Source of the DNA: Thalassospira xiamenensis M-5 = DSM 17429
GTDB lineage: Bacteria > Pseudomonadota > Alphaproteobacteria > Rhodospirillales > Thalassospiraceae
NCBI RefSeq assembly: GCF_000300235.2
Contig: NZ_CP004388.1
Span: 2,638,501-2,702,500 of the forward strand
DNA: 64,000 bases
Direction: 5' to 3'
The stretch's first letter is position 1, and each line of letters starts with the position of its first letter. The notes below the pieces were generated by a model that did no database searches, had not been told where the DNA came from, and saw only the letters and a list, made by a program, of their open reading frames with translations. Positions 19,137-27,291 of this stretch are shown one piece after another. A program made the position numbers and the translations under genes.

Positions 19137-19198
19137 TCGTTGCCCGGCTTTTTTGTGCGCGTACTGCGAACTGACTGACCAACAGGATTTACGAAATT

Positions 19199-19885
19199 AT
19201 GGACTTTTCCAGCCTGCCCGATCTTGGTGCACGGGACGTATTCGATCTGGTGATAGTAGGCATTGTCCTGATCTCCGGTCTGTTTGCATTTTTCCGCGGC
19301 TTTATCCATGAAACCCTGTCGATGATGGGCTGGGTCGGGGCTGGTCTTTGCGCATTGTATGGTTATCCGGTCGCGCGCCCCTATGTGCGAGATCTGATTC
19401 CTTCCGAACTGATTGCCGATCTGGCCACCGGGGTTGGCTTGTTTCTGATAAGCTTCCTGATCTTTTCCTTCATCAGCGGGCGTATTGGTCGTGCCGTTCA
19501 GAATTCCGGTCTTGATAGCCTCGATAGCACGCTTGGCTTTGTCTTCGGGCTTCTGCGTGGCGGGCTTATCGCCTGTATCGGTTTTCTGGCCCTGTCATGG
19601 CTTTTGCCGGCTACCTCGCAGCCAGACTGGGTTCGAGACGCCCGTACCCGCCCGGTTCTGGAAGAAGGTGCGTTTCTGCTGATGCGCGCAATGCCCAATG
19701 AAATCTTTGACACAACCGCCGAAGAAATTGCCCGTGCGCAACGTGATGCGGAAATCAACGACCAGACATACCGTCAACTTCTGGGTCCTGAGCCAAAAGG
19801 TGCTGGACCCAAGCCCCTAAACGGGTATACAAGGCCCTCGCGCGATGATTTGGATCGTCTGATTGAGGCGACCACCAACGAGTGA
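19199..19885 (+). CDS. cvpA: CvpA family membrane protein
   Basis: A 228-residue protein with four predicted membrane helices in the first 130 residues (for example DLVIVGIVLISGLFAFFRGF) and a hydrophilic C-terminal tail. CvpA was named for colicin V production; later work links it to envelope stress tolerance, and the mechanism is unclear. The cvpA-purF neighbourhood, with purF 62 bases downstream, is conserved in proteobacteria and supports the call. Confidence 0.88.
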   Translation: MDFSSLPDLGARDVFDLVIVGIVLISGLFAFFRGFIHETLSMMGWVGAGLCALYGYPVARPYVRDLIPSELIADLATGVGLFLISFLIFSFISGRIGRAVQNSGLDSLDSTLGFVFGLLRGGLIACIGFLALSWLLPATSQPDWVRDARTRPVLEEGAFLLMRAMPNEIFDTTAEEIARAQRDAEINDQTYRQLLGPEPKGAGPKPLNGYTRPSRDDLDRLIEATTNE

Positions 19886-19947
19886 GGCGATAGGGTTTCG
19901 CATGGGTGCGGTATCCTGCGCCACCGGCGAGAGAGCGGAACCCACTC

Positions 19948-21408
19948 ATGCTGACCACCAATCCATTTGACGACGACAAGCTGCGTGAAGAATGCGGTGT
20001 TTTCGGTGTTTTCGGATCGCCCGATGCGGCGGCCCTGACGGCCCTTGGCCTGCATGCGCTTCAGCATCGCGGACAGGAAGCCGCCGGCATCGTTTCCTAT
20101 GACGGCGAAGATTTCCCTGCGCACCGGGCATCCGGTCAGGTCGGCGATATCTTCGGTTCTGAAGACGTAATAAAAAGCCTGCAAGGCCACCGTGCCATCG
20201 GCCATGTGCGCTATTCCACGGCCGGGGGCAAAGGCCTTCGCAACGTGCAGCCACTCTTTGCAGATTTCGAATTCGGCGGTCTGGCGATTGCCCATAACGG
20301 AAACCTGACCAACGCACTTGCCGTGCGGGAGCGTCTTGTAAAACGTGGTTCGATCTTCCAGTCGACCTCGGATACCGAAACATTCATTCATCTGATCGCA
20401 ACCAGCCTGTATGAAAAAATCGTGGATCGCCTGATTGATGCCATTCGTCAGGTCGAAGGCGCATACAGCCTTGTGGTCATGACCCAGAAAAAGCTGATCG
20501 GTGTACGTGATCCCTTGGGTGTACGTCCGCTGGTTCTGGGCAAGCTGAATGACAGCTATATTCTGTCATCGGAAACGGTTGGCCTTGATATCGTTGGCGC
20601 GGAATTCATTCGCGACGTCGAACCGGGCGAAATCGTTGAAATCACGGATGACGGCCTCAAATCGATCAAGCCGTTCAAACCGGTCAAATCGCGTTTCTGC
20701 ATTTTCGAACATGTCTATTTCGCCCGCCCCGACAGCATCGTCGAAGGCACAAGCGTTTATGACGTGCGCAAAAATATCGGTCGCGAACTGGCACTGGAAT
20801 CCGGTGTTGATGCCGATGTGGTCGTACCGATCCCCGATTCAGGTGTCCCGTCCGCGCTTGGCTATGCCGAGGCAAGTGGCGTCCCGTTCGAACTGGGCAT
20901 CATCCGCAACCACTATGTCGGTCGTACCTTCATCGAGCCGACCGATCAGATCCGCCACCTTGGCGTGAAGCTGAAACACAACGCCAACCCCGGCAAGCTT
21001 AAGGGCAAACGCGTTATTCTGGTCGACGATTCCATTGTTCGCGGTACCACCTCGACCAAGATTGTCGATCTGGTCCGTCAGGCTGGTGCTGCCGAAGTGC
21101 ATATGCGCATCGCAAGCCCGCCGACCACCAATCCGTGCTTCTATGGAGTTGATACACCGTCGAAGGAAAAACTGATGGCGGCCAATCACGACATCGAAAG
21201 CATGGCAAAGATCATTGGTGTCGACAGCCTTGCCTTTGTCACCATTGACGGCCTTTATCGCGCAGCCGGTCTCACGGGACGCGACAATGACAGTCCGGCC
21301 TTCTGCGATGCCTGCTTCACCGGTGATTATCCGATCCGTCTGGTCGATCATCAGGCCGAAAACAAGGACCGCAAACTTAGCCAGCTTGTCGAAAGGCAGT
21401 CCGCATGA
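19948..21408 (+). CDS. purF: Amidophosphoribosyltransferase
   Basis: A 486-residue enzyme for the first committed step of purine synthesis. The glutaminase nucleophile is Cys16 after the short propeptide MLTTNPFDDDKLREE, which indicates the self-processed Bacillus-type enzyme. The PRPP-binding motif VILVDDSIVRGTT and the late cysteine segment FCDACFTGDYP, which in this class helps hold a 4Fe-4S cluster, are visible. The ATG at 19948 fits the propeptide length. Its stop overlaps the next ATG by four bases (ATGA). Confidence 0.96.
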   Translation: MLTTNPFDDDKLREECGVFGVFGSPDAAALTALGLHALQHRGQEAAGIVSYDGEDFPAHRASGQVGDIFGSEDVIKSLQGHRAIGHVRYSTAGGKGLRNVQPLFADFEFGGLAIAHNGNLTNALAVRERLVKRGSIFQSTSDTETFIHLIATSLYEKIVDRLIDAIRQVEGAYSLVVMTQKKLIGVRDPLGVRPLVLGKLNDSYILSSETVGLDIVGAEFIRDVEPGEIVEITDDGLKSIKPFKPVKSRFCIFEHVYFARPDSIVEGTSVYDVRKNIGRELALESGVDADVVVPIPDSGVPSALGYAEASGVPFELGIIRNHYVGRTFIEPTDQIRHLGVKLKHNANPGKLKGKRVILVDDSIVRGTTSTKIVDLVRQAGAAEVHMRIASPPTTNPCFYGVDTPSKEKLMAANHDIESMAKIIGVDSLAFVTIDGLYRAAGLTGRDNDSPAFCDACFTGDYPIRLVDHQAENKDRKLSQLVERQSA

Positions 21409-22118
21409 GTGATGCTAAGCGCCTTGAAGGCCGCGTTGCCCTGATCACAGGGGCCTCGCACGGGATCGGTCGCGCGGTCGCAAAACGTTTTGCTGCCGAA
21501 GGTGCCACTGTTATTGCGCTGGGTCGTAATGTCGGTGCGCTCGAAGAACTTGATGATGAAATCCGGGCTGATGGCGGCAAACTTGTTTTGCTGCCCATGG
21601 ATTTGACCATGTATGAAAAGATCGATGCCATGGGAGCATCGATCTATGAACGCTTTGGCAAGCTTGATATCGTCGTTGGCAATGCCGGTCTTCTGGGGGA
21701 ACTTGCCCCGGTCGGCCATATCGATACACAGGTTTTTGAAAACACTTATGCGACGAATGTCACGGCGAATTTTCGCCTGATCCGCAGTGTCGATAAACTT
21801 CTGCGTCTTTCCGATGCCGGTAGAGCGATCTTTGTGACCTCGAATGCCTCGTTCAAGGGACGTGCTTTCTGGGGCCTTTATGCGTCGACCAAGGCCGCGC
21901 TGGAAAGTCTGGTGCTGTCCTATGCCCAGGAAGTCGAAGAAACGCCCCTGCGTGTTAATCTGGTCAATCCGGGCCGCATCCGCACAAAGATGCGCGCAGA
22001 GGCCTATCCGGGTGAAGACCCGGAAACCCTTCCGACAGCTGAAAGCATCACCGATGTGTTTGTCGATCTGGCCGCAACCGATTGCACAAAACATGCCGAG
22101 GCCGTCAACGCATACTAA
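21405..22118 (+). CDS. SDR family oxidoreductase downstream of purF
   Basis: A 237-residue SDR with TGASHGIG (cofactor), VGNAGLLGE, and catalytic Ser and Tyr in TSNAS and YASTKAA. It starts with ATG inside the purF stop (ATGA), so it is translationally coupled. A purF-SDR pair recurs in alphaproteobacteria, but the substrate is unknown and I do not infer a role in purine synthesis. A hairpin terminator follows. Confidence 0.85.
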   Translation: MSDAKRLEGRVALITGASHGIGRAVAKRFAAEGATVIALGRNVGALEELDDEIRADGGKLVLLPMDLTMYEKIDAMGASIYERFGKLDIVVGNAGLLGELAPVGHIDTQVFENTYATNVTANFRLIRSVDKLLRLSDAGRAIFVTSNASFKGRAFWGLYASTKAALESLVLSYAQEVEETPLRVNLVNPGRIRTKMRAEAYPGEDPETLPTAESITDVFVDLAATDCTKHAEAVNAY

Positions 22119-22138
22119 GCCAAAGTGACCTGAAATGA

Positions 22139-22167
22139 CAAAGGCCGGGCATATGTCCGGCCTTTTT
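22139..22167. terminator. Bidirectional terminator between the SDR and cytochrome c genes
   Basis: AAAGGCCGGGCATATGTCCGGCCTTTTT: stem GGCCGG/CCGGCC with flanking A and T runs, so it can act on both strands. It closes the dnaB-to-SDR run on plus and the cytochrome gene on minus. Confidence 0.85.
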
Positions 22168-22192
22168 GGTATTTGCGTAATCCGGGGACTTA

Positions 22193-22681
22193 CTATTCAA
22201 ATGTGACCGACGGACCATTATCGATGATCTCACGAATACGGTCGCTCAGATCATCCTCGGTGAAGCTTTCCTGTGCCTCTCTGTCATGCGCGAAAGCATA
22301 GATATCGGCCAGATCCTGACCGTTGAAATCAATCTGATAGCCAAGATCAGCGCGCTGCAAATGCAGCATCTCATCCGCGCCATGCCACATCCGCGCAAAA
22401 AAATCGAACGGGTTTAATGACTGATCGATATTGCTGGCATCAAACCCCGGTCCGATATCTCCGCCGACATTATTCACGGCGTGGCAAACAACACAACCAC
22501 GCTCGGCAAACAGCTTTTTACCTCGCAGGGCATCCATTTCCGGATAAACAATATTAGCAGCGCCGGCGTTGGTGTCATTCTGCGCCCAAACCACACCGAA
22601 ACCCGAAAATCCTACCGCCAATGCGATTCCAACGGCAAAGGATAGCCCCAAAGGGCGAGTAAAAGAAAAATGCTGGTGCAT
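22193..22681 (-). CDS. Exported c-type cytochrome
   Basis: A 162-residue protein with a signal peptide ending about residue 33 (VVWA) and a single haem-binding CVVCH at 63-67. The later segment FFARMWHGADEM offers methionine ligands. This is a monohaem periplasmic cytochrome of the class I type; its electron partner is not evident. It is transcribed alone, with a terminator on one side and a der gene relic upstream. Confidence 0.85.
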   Translation of the reverse strand: MHQHFSFTRPLGLSFAVGIALAVGFSGFGVVWAQNDTNAGAANIVYPEMDALRGKKLFAERGCVVCHAVNNVGGDIGPGFDASNIDQSLNPFDFFARMWHGADEMLHLQRADLGYQIDFNGQDLADIYAFAHDREAQESFTEDDLSDRIREIIDNGPSVTFE

Positions 22682-22809
22682 ATAAAGTCCTTAGGTTGCT
22701 TGCTTGGCTCCAAACGGTGCAGCGTTGCGACTGTAAAGAAGCCTATGCCACGAGACAAGCGTATCAACGAAACTGCAAACCGTTTTGCACGACCCCATGT
22801 GCGAAAAGG

Positions 22810-22875
22810 AGCACCGACATCTCATCGGCCTTGTCCTGCAACGCGCCCCACTTGTTCACCGCAATAATCAACGCG
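22810..22875 (-). pseudogene. Relic fragment of a der-like GTPase gene
   Basis: On the minus strand these 66 bases encode a peptide containing ALIIAVNKWGALQDK, which matches residues 334-356 of the Der protein encoded at 25689-27170 (15 of 23 residues by my hand alignment). At DNA level 51 of 66 bases agree without gaps, including a 19-base exact run. The G4 specificity motif NKWD has become NKWG. The similarity starts close to the stop of the LysR gene and fades into unrelated sequence, then a stop. It has no start codon or other GTPase motifs, so it is a non-functional remnant. Confidence 0.7.
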
Positions 22876-22882
22876 TGTTTTT

Positions 22883-23788
22883 TCAATTCAGACGGATGTT
22901 TTCGGCGCAGAAATCCAAAAATGCTCGAACACGGGCGGGTAAATGCCCTCGCCCGCCAATATAAACGGCGTTAATATCGACACCGCCGCCGGGATAAAAT
23001 TCATCCAGTAAAACCTCAAGCCTGCCATCCGCGACTTCCGCATTGATGTGGAACCTTGCGAGCCGCACGATACCGCCCCCTGCAAGGGCCAACTGACGCG
23101 CACTTTCGGCATCCGCAACGTCAAACACACCACCCGGGGTTACCGAAACGTCCTGCCCGTTTACCCGAAACGGCCAGTCAGGAAGAACACGCTGAAAATT
23201 GTATCCGATCAATGTATGGCTTTGCAGCGCATCCACGGTCGTTGGTCGTCCGTGTTTTTCAAGATATGACGGGGAGGCGGCAATTGCCATCCGGCATTGC
23301 CCAAGCTTGCGCGCAATCAGTCCGGATGACTGTAACGGACCACTTCGGATCGCCACATCGGCACGTTCCTCATACAGGTCCATCACCTTGTCGCTGACTG
23401 TCACGTCCAGCGTGATATCGGGATACCGTTCCCGAAACAGCGGCACCAACGGTAAAAGACGATGCAACCCGACAGGCACGTTGGCCGTTACGCGCAACCG
23501 CCCGCGCGGTGCCATTGCGGTTGCGACTTCCTGTTCTGCCTCATTAATATCCGCAATGATATCAAGTGCGCGTTCATAAAACCGCTGCCCTTCGGATGTC
23601 AGATGCAGCTTGCGGGTCGACCGGTTAAACAATCGCGTACCCAGCCGGTCTTCCAAACGACCGACAAGCTTGCTGACGGCGGATGGTGTCATGTTGAAAT
23701 CACGTGCCGCAGCAGAAAACCCGCCGCGTTCAACAACACGCACGAAGACTTCCATCTCGCCGGATCGGTTGGTTTCAAGTCGCGCCAC
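22883..23788 (-). CDS. LysR-family transcriptional regulator
   Basis: A 301-residue regulator. The N-terminal winged helix-turn-helix reads FVRVVERGGFSAAARDFNMTP-like sequence to about residue 60; a periplasmic-binding-like effector domain follows. The segment GVFDVADAESARQLALAGGGI matches the large group that controls neighbouring oxidoreductases. The start is GTG at 23788. It is divergent from an aldo/keto reductase, with an ATC-N10-GAT dyad in the 103-base shared gap, so that gene is the likely target. Confidence 0.9.
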   Translation of the reverse strand: MARLETNRSGEMEVFVRVVERGGFSAAARDFNMTPSAVSKLVGRLEDRLGTRLFNRSTRKLHLTSEGQRFYERALDIIADINEAEQEVATAMAPRGRLRVTANVPVGLHRLLPLVPLFRERYPDITLDVTVSDKVMDLYEERADVAIRSGPLQSSGLIARKLGQCRMAIAASPSYLEKHGRPTTVDALQSHTLIGYNFQRVLPDWPFRVNGQDVSVTPGGVFDVADAESARQLALAGGGIVRLARFHINAEVADGRLEVLLDEFYPGGGVDINAVYIGGRGHLPARVRAFLDFCAENIRLN

Positions 23789-23806
23789 AGTGAATTCAAC
23801 TCACAA

Positions 23807-23822
23807 ATCTTCTTCTTAAGAT
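23807..23822. promoter_or_regulatory. Candidate LysR-type operator
   Basis: ATCTTCTTCTTAAGAT is an inverted repeat (ATCTT/AAGAT) of the ATC-N10-GAT type typical for LysR regulators. A wider pair TTCAACT (23795-23801) and AGTTGAA (23829-23835) brackets it. It lies in the shared control region of the LysR and aldo/keto reductase genes. Confidence 0.5.
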
Positions 23823-23830
23823 ACTACTAG

Positions 23831-23858
23831 TTGAAAATAAATCCTTTGTCCATATTCC
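23831..23858 (+). promoter_or_regulatory. Possible promoter of the aldo/keto reductase gene
   Basis: TTGAAA (23831-23836), a 16-base spacer and TATTCC (23853-23858). The LysR-type dyad is centred about 50 bases before the implied start of transcription. Confidence 0.35.
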
Positions 23859-23891
23859 CCCCATGAACCATTTCCAGTGACGGAGAAAACA

Positions 23892-24929
23892 ATGGAATAC
23901 AGACAATTGGGGAATTCCGGTTTGCGTGTCCCGGCACTCAGCTTTGGTGCAGGTACCTTTGGCGGCCAGGGCCCCCTGTTCGGTGCATGGGGTACAATTG
24001 ACGCCCGCGAAGCCAGCCGCATGATCGATATCAGCCTGGAAGCAGGCTTGAACATGTTCGACAGTGCCGACGTCTATTCCGACGGTGCGTCCGAACAGGT
24101 TCTGGGTGAAGCCATCAAAGGACGCCGCGACAAAATCATACTGTCGACCAAACTGGCCTTGCCGGTTGGCGATGGCCCGAATGACTTTGGCACCTCGCGC
24201 CACCGCCTGATCATGGCAACCGATGCCGCCCTGAAACGATTGGGGACCGATTACATTGATCTGCTGCAACTTCACGCCTTTGACGCCTTTACCCCGGTCG
24301 AGGAAGTCCTGTCAACGCTGGATGACCTCTTACGCGCCGGGAAGCTGCGTTATATCGGCGTTTCAAATTTTGCCGGGTGGCAGATCATGAAATCACTCGC
24401 CGTATCTGATCACCTTGGTTACAGCCGCTATGTCGCCCATCAGGTTTACTATTCACTGGTCGGGCGCGATTACGAATGGGACCTGATGCCGCTGGCGCAG
24501 GATCAGGGACTTGGCGCACTGGTCTGGAGCCCCTTGGGCTGGGGCCGGTTGACCGGTAAAATCCGCCGCGGCACGCCGATCCCTGATGGCAGCCGCCTGC
24601 ATGAAACCGCACAATTCGGCCCGCCGGTTGATGAAGACCATCTCTATGACATTGTCGATGTGCTTGAGGAACTAAGTGCCGAAACCGGCAAAACCGTCCC
24701 ACAGATTGCCATCAACTGGCTGCTGCACCGCCCTACGGTGGCATCTGTGATTATCGGGGCACGCAATGAACAGCAATTGCGCGACAATCTGGGTGCGGTT
24801 GGCTGGTCCCTTTCCAGCGAACAAATCGCCCGCCTTGATGCCGTCAGCAAAAGGCAACCACCCTACCCGCATTACCCTTATTACATCCAGGAAGACTTCG
24901 CCCGACTAAACCCGCCATTATTTGCATAA
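23892..24929 (+). CDS. Aldo/keto reductase
   Basis: A 345-residue NADPH-dependent (alpha/beta)8-barrel oxidoreductase of the YghZ/Gpr-like subgroup. The N-terminus MEYRQLGNSGLRV, the catalytic Asp and Tyr in DSADVYSDG, the Lys in STKLALP and the His in QLHAFD are all present; the C-terminus has the cofactor motif VIIGARNEQQLRDN. The ATG at 23892 with ACGGAG upstream is chosen over a GTG that would place the ribosome-binding site inside the gene. Likely controlled by the divergent LysR protein. Confidence 0.9.
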   Translation: MEYRQLGNSGLRVPALSFGAGTFGGQGPLFGAWGTIDAREASRMIDISLEAGLNMFDSADVYSDGASEQVLGEAIKGRRDKIILSTKLALPVGDGPNDFGTSRHRLIMATDAALKRLGTDYIDLLQLHAFDAFTPVEEVLSTLDDLLRAGKLRYIGVSNFAGWQIMKSLAVSDHLGYSRYVAHQVYYSLVGRDYEWDLMPLAQDQGLGALVWSPLGWGRLTGKIRRGTPIPDGSRLHETAQFGPPVDEDHLYDIVDVLEELSAETGKTVPQIAINWLLHRPTVASVIIGARNEQQLRDNLGAVGWSLSSEQIARLDAVSKRQPPYPHYPYYIQEDFARLNPPLFA

Positions 24930-25058
24930 GGATTACAAATACCTGCAACAGGGCCGATCACCCGGTATTGATCACAACGGATTGATCGGCTCTGTCTTGT
25001 CTTTGCCAACATCAACGGTTAGTCGGAACATCCGGTTTGATCATGCCACGGATACCCG

Positions 25059-25643
25059 ATGCGATTTTTGCGCTGCCTCATCGTTTCTGTAATATTTACT
25101 ATCACGGCACCTGCCATCGGGGGGGCTGAAACGTCACCCCTGTCGCTGATTGGCGAAAGCAGCCAGTTTGTCGAACTTGATCCAAAACGGATTGCGCGCA
25201 ACACCCGCTTTTATGACCGGCGAAATCACCCGACCGATATCGGCGCCTATCGCGGCAAGGTGGTTCTGGTAAATTTCTGGGCCAGCTGGTGCCTGCCCTG
25301 TATGGCTGAAATGCCGTCGCTTGATCAGTTGGCCTATGACCATTCCAATGATGACCTTGTCATCATTCCGGTCTCGATAGACGAAGACGGGTTGTTGGCT
25401 GCCATTCCCTTTTACCGCCGTTTGGGCCTTGAAAATCTTGTTCTTTTCGTCGATCCGAACGGCGAAACCGCTTATAGCAACCGTGACAATCCAAAGAATG
25501 CCGAGTTTGCCCTTTATGGTCTGCCGATCACATACGCCCTTGATCGTACTGGCCGTATTCTTGGCTATGTAACCGGGTTGGTCGACTGGCAGTCAGACAA
25601 TGCTGCCGATTTCATTGACCGTCTTTTAGAGTCTGCCAAATAA
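25059..25643 (+). CDS. TlpA-like exported thioredoxin-fold protein
   Basis: A 194-residue protein with a hydrophobic N-terminal signal (VSVIFTITAPAIGGA) and a thioredoxin domain with the redox motif WCLPC (C78, C81) and a cis-proline site in GLPITYALDR. It probably reduces periplasmic disulfides, as TlpA/ResA/CcmG proteins do, for example in cytochrome c or copper-site assembly. A cytochrome c gene lies 2.4 kb away, which is suggestive only. It is convergent with der. Confidence 0.85.
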   Translation: MRFLRCLIVSVIFTITAPAIGGAETSPLSLIGESSQFVELDPKRIARNTRFYDRRNHPTDIGAYRGKVVLVNFWASWCLPCMAEMPSLDQLAYDHSNDDLVIIPVSIDEDGLLAAIPFYRRLGLENLVLFVDPNGETAYSNRDNPKNAEFALYGLPITYALDRTGRILGYVTGLVDWQSDNAADFIDRLLESAK

Positions 25644-25688
25644 AAACGGAGGCATTTCTGTCCCCGTTGATGCTTCTGCACTCAGGCC

Positions 25689-27170
25689 CTATCGTTTTTT
25701 CTTCTTGTTGCCATAGGGGTTGTCACTGCTGCGCAGATAAATGCGGATCGGAACACCCGGCATGTCGAAATCCTCGCGCAGACCATTAATCAGGTAGCGC
25801 GTATAGCTTTCGGGCAGCTCGGCGGCCTTGGAGCAGTTGATAAAGAAGCTTGGTGGACGCGATTTCGCCTGGGTCATATACCGCAGACGGATACGACGGC
25901 CGGAAATAACCGGCGGCAGATGGCGTTCGGTAATGGCTTCAAGCCAGCGGTTCAGCTGCGAGGTCGGAATACGGCGGCTCCAGATATCATAGATATCAAG
26001 GACTGTCGGCATCAAAGTATCTGTCCCGCGACCGGTAAGGGCCGAGAATGTCAGGATCGGAATACCCTTGGCCTGCGCAAAGGACGTATCAAGCTTGTCG
26101 CGCAACGCCGACATCACACCGGATTTGTCTTTGACCGCGTCCCACTTGTTCACCGCAATGATAAGCGCACGACCTTCTTCCAGGACCATACGCGCAATCG
26201 TCAGGTCCTGCTTATCAAGCGTATTGGTCGCATCGAGCATAATGACAACCACCTGCGCATAGCGGATCACGCGCAAGGTATCGGTCACAGACAGCTTTTC
26301 AACCCGATCATCAATCTTCTTCTTGCGGCGCATTCCGGCGGTATCGACCAGACGGATCGGACGGCCTTCATAGGACCAGTCAACGGCAATCGAGTCACGG
26401 GTCAAACCAGCCTGCGGACCGGTCATTACCCGGTTTTCACCCAAAAGCTGGTTCAGAAGGGTTGATTTACCCACATTCGGACGGCCGACAATCGCAAGCT
26501 GGATTTTCGAATTGTCCTTGCGAACAACTTCTTCCTCGCCTTCATCGTCTTCGTCATATTCGATTTCAAAGGACGGGAAAGAACCATCGTCCTCGTCCAT
26601 CTCGTCATCTTCGAAATCGTCATCGATGGCAGCAATATCGCCTTCCTTGCGCGCCTTGCGCTGCTTGTCGCGATATTCTTCCCAATGGGGACGCATGATA
26701 TCGATCAGCAATTCCATGCCAAGGCCATGCTCGGCTGAAATCGGCGCAACATCGCCAAGACCAAGGCCATAAGCCTCGTACAGGCCTGCATCCTGATCCC
26801 TGCCCTCGTGCTTGTTGGCAATCACATAAACCGGCTTCTTGCGTTTGCGCAGCCAATCGGCAAAGTGATTGTCAAGCGGGGTCAGGCCCGCACGTGCATC
26901 GATCAGGAAAAACGCAATATCACATTCTTCAAAGGCCATTTCGCTTTGCTGGCGCATTTTGCCTTCGATTGAATCGTCAAATGCCTCTTCCAGACCGGCG
27001 GTATCGATAATATCGAAACCCATATGGCCAAGACGCGCCCTGCCATAACGGCGATCACGTGTGACGCCCGGCTGGTCATCAACCAGCGCCAGCTTCTTGC
27101 CGACCAGACGGTTAAACAAGGTCGACTTCCCGACATTGGGGCGACCGATAATGGCTACTTTCAGCGACAT
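25689..27170 (-). CDS. der: Ribosome-assembly GTPase Der (EngA)
   Basis: A 493-residue tandem GTPase for 50S assembly. G1 motifs GRPNVGKST occur at about 9 and 229; the second domain has NKWD at 341-344, and a KH-like C-terminal domain follows. The linker between the two GTPase domains (about 176-218) is a long stretch dominated by Asp and Glu, longer than in E. coli. It is the last gene of the TPR-bamB-der run on minus. A short relic of a similar gene lies 3.2 kb away. Confidence 0.97.
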   Translation of the reverse strand: MSLKVAIIGRPNVGKSTLFNRLVGKKLALVDDQPGVTRDRRYGRARLGHMGFDIIDTAGLEEAFDDSIEGKMRQQSEMAFEECDIAFFLIDARAGLTPLDNHFADWLRKRKKPVYVIANKHEGRDQDAGLYEAYGLGLGDVAPISAEHGLGMELLIDIMRPHWEEYRDKQRKARKEGDIAAIDDDFEDDEMDEDDGSFPSFEIEYDEDDEGEEEVVRKDNSKIQLAIVGRPNVGKSTLLNQLLGENRVMTGPQAGLTRDSIAVDWSYEGRPIRLVDTAGMRRKKKIDDRVEKLSVTDTLRVIRYAQVVVIMLDATNTLDKQDLTIARMVLEEGRALIIAVNKWDAVKDKSGVMSALRDKLDTSFAQAKGIPILTFSALTGRGTDTLMPTVLDIYDIWSRRIPTSQLNRWLEAITERHLPPVISGRRIRLRYMTQAKSRPPSFFINCSKAAELPESYTRYLINGLREDFDMPGVPIRIYLRSSDNPYGNKKKKR

Positions 27171-27291
27171 CTGACTTTCAGACTCATTGTTATAATACGG
27201 CGATGTGCGCCGAGGGGCAGTTTACCCCGTTCCGGCGCACGCGCATATCAGGCAAAAGATCGGATCTTTCGCAAAAACTGTGTTCTACCTG

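Noticed and set aside
23877..23891. GTG start for the aldo/keto reductase five codons upstream
   Set aside because: It would place the ACGGAG ribosome-binding site inside the coding region; family members start at MEYRQLG.
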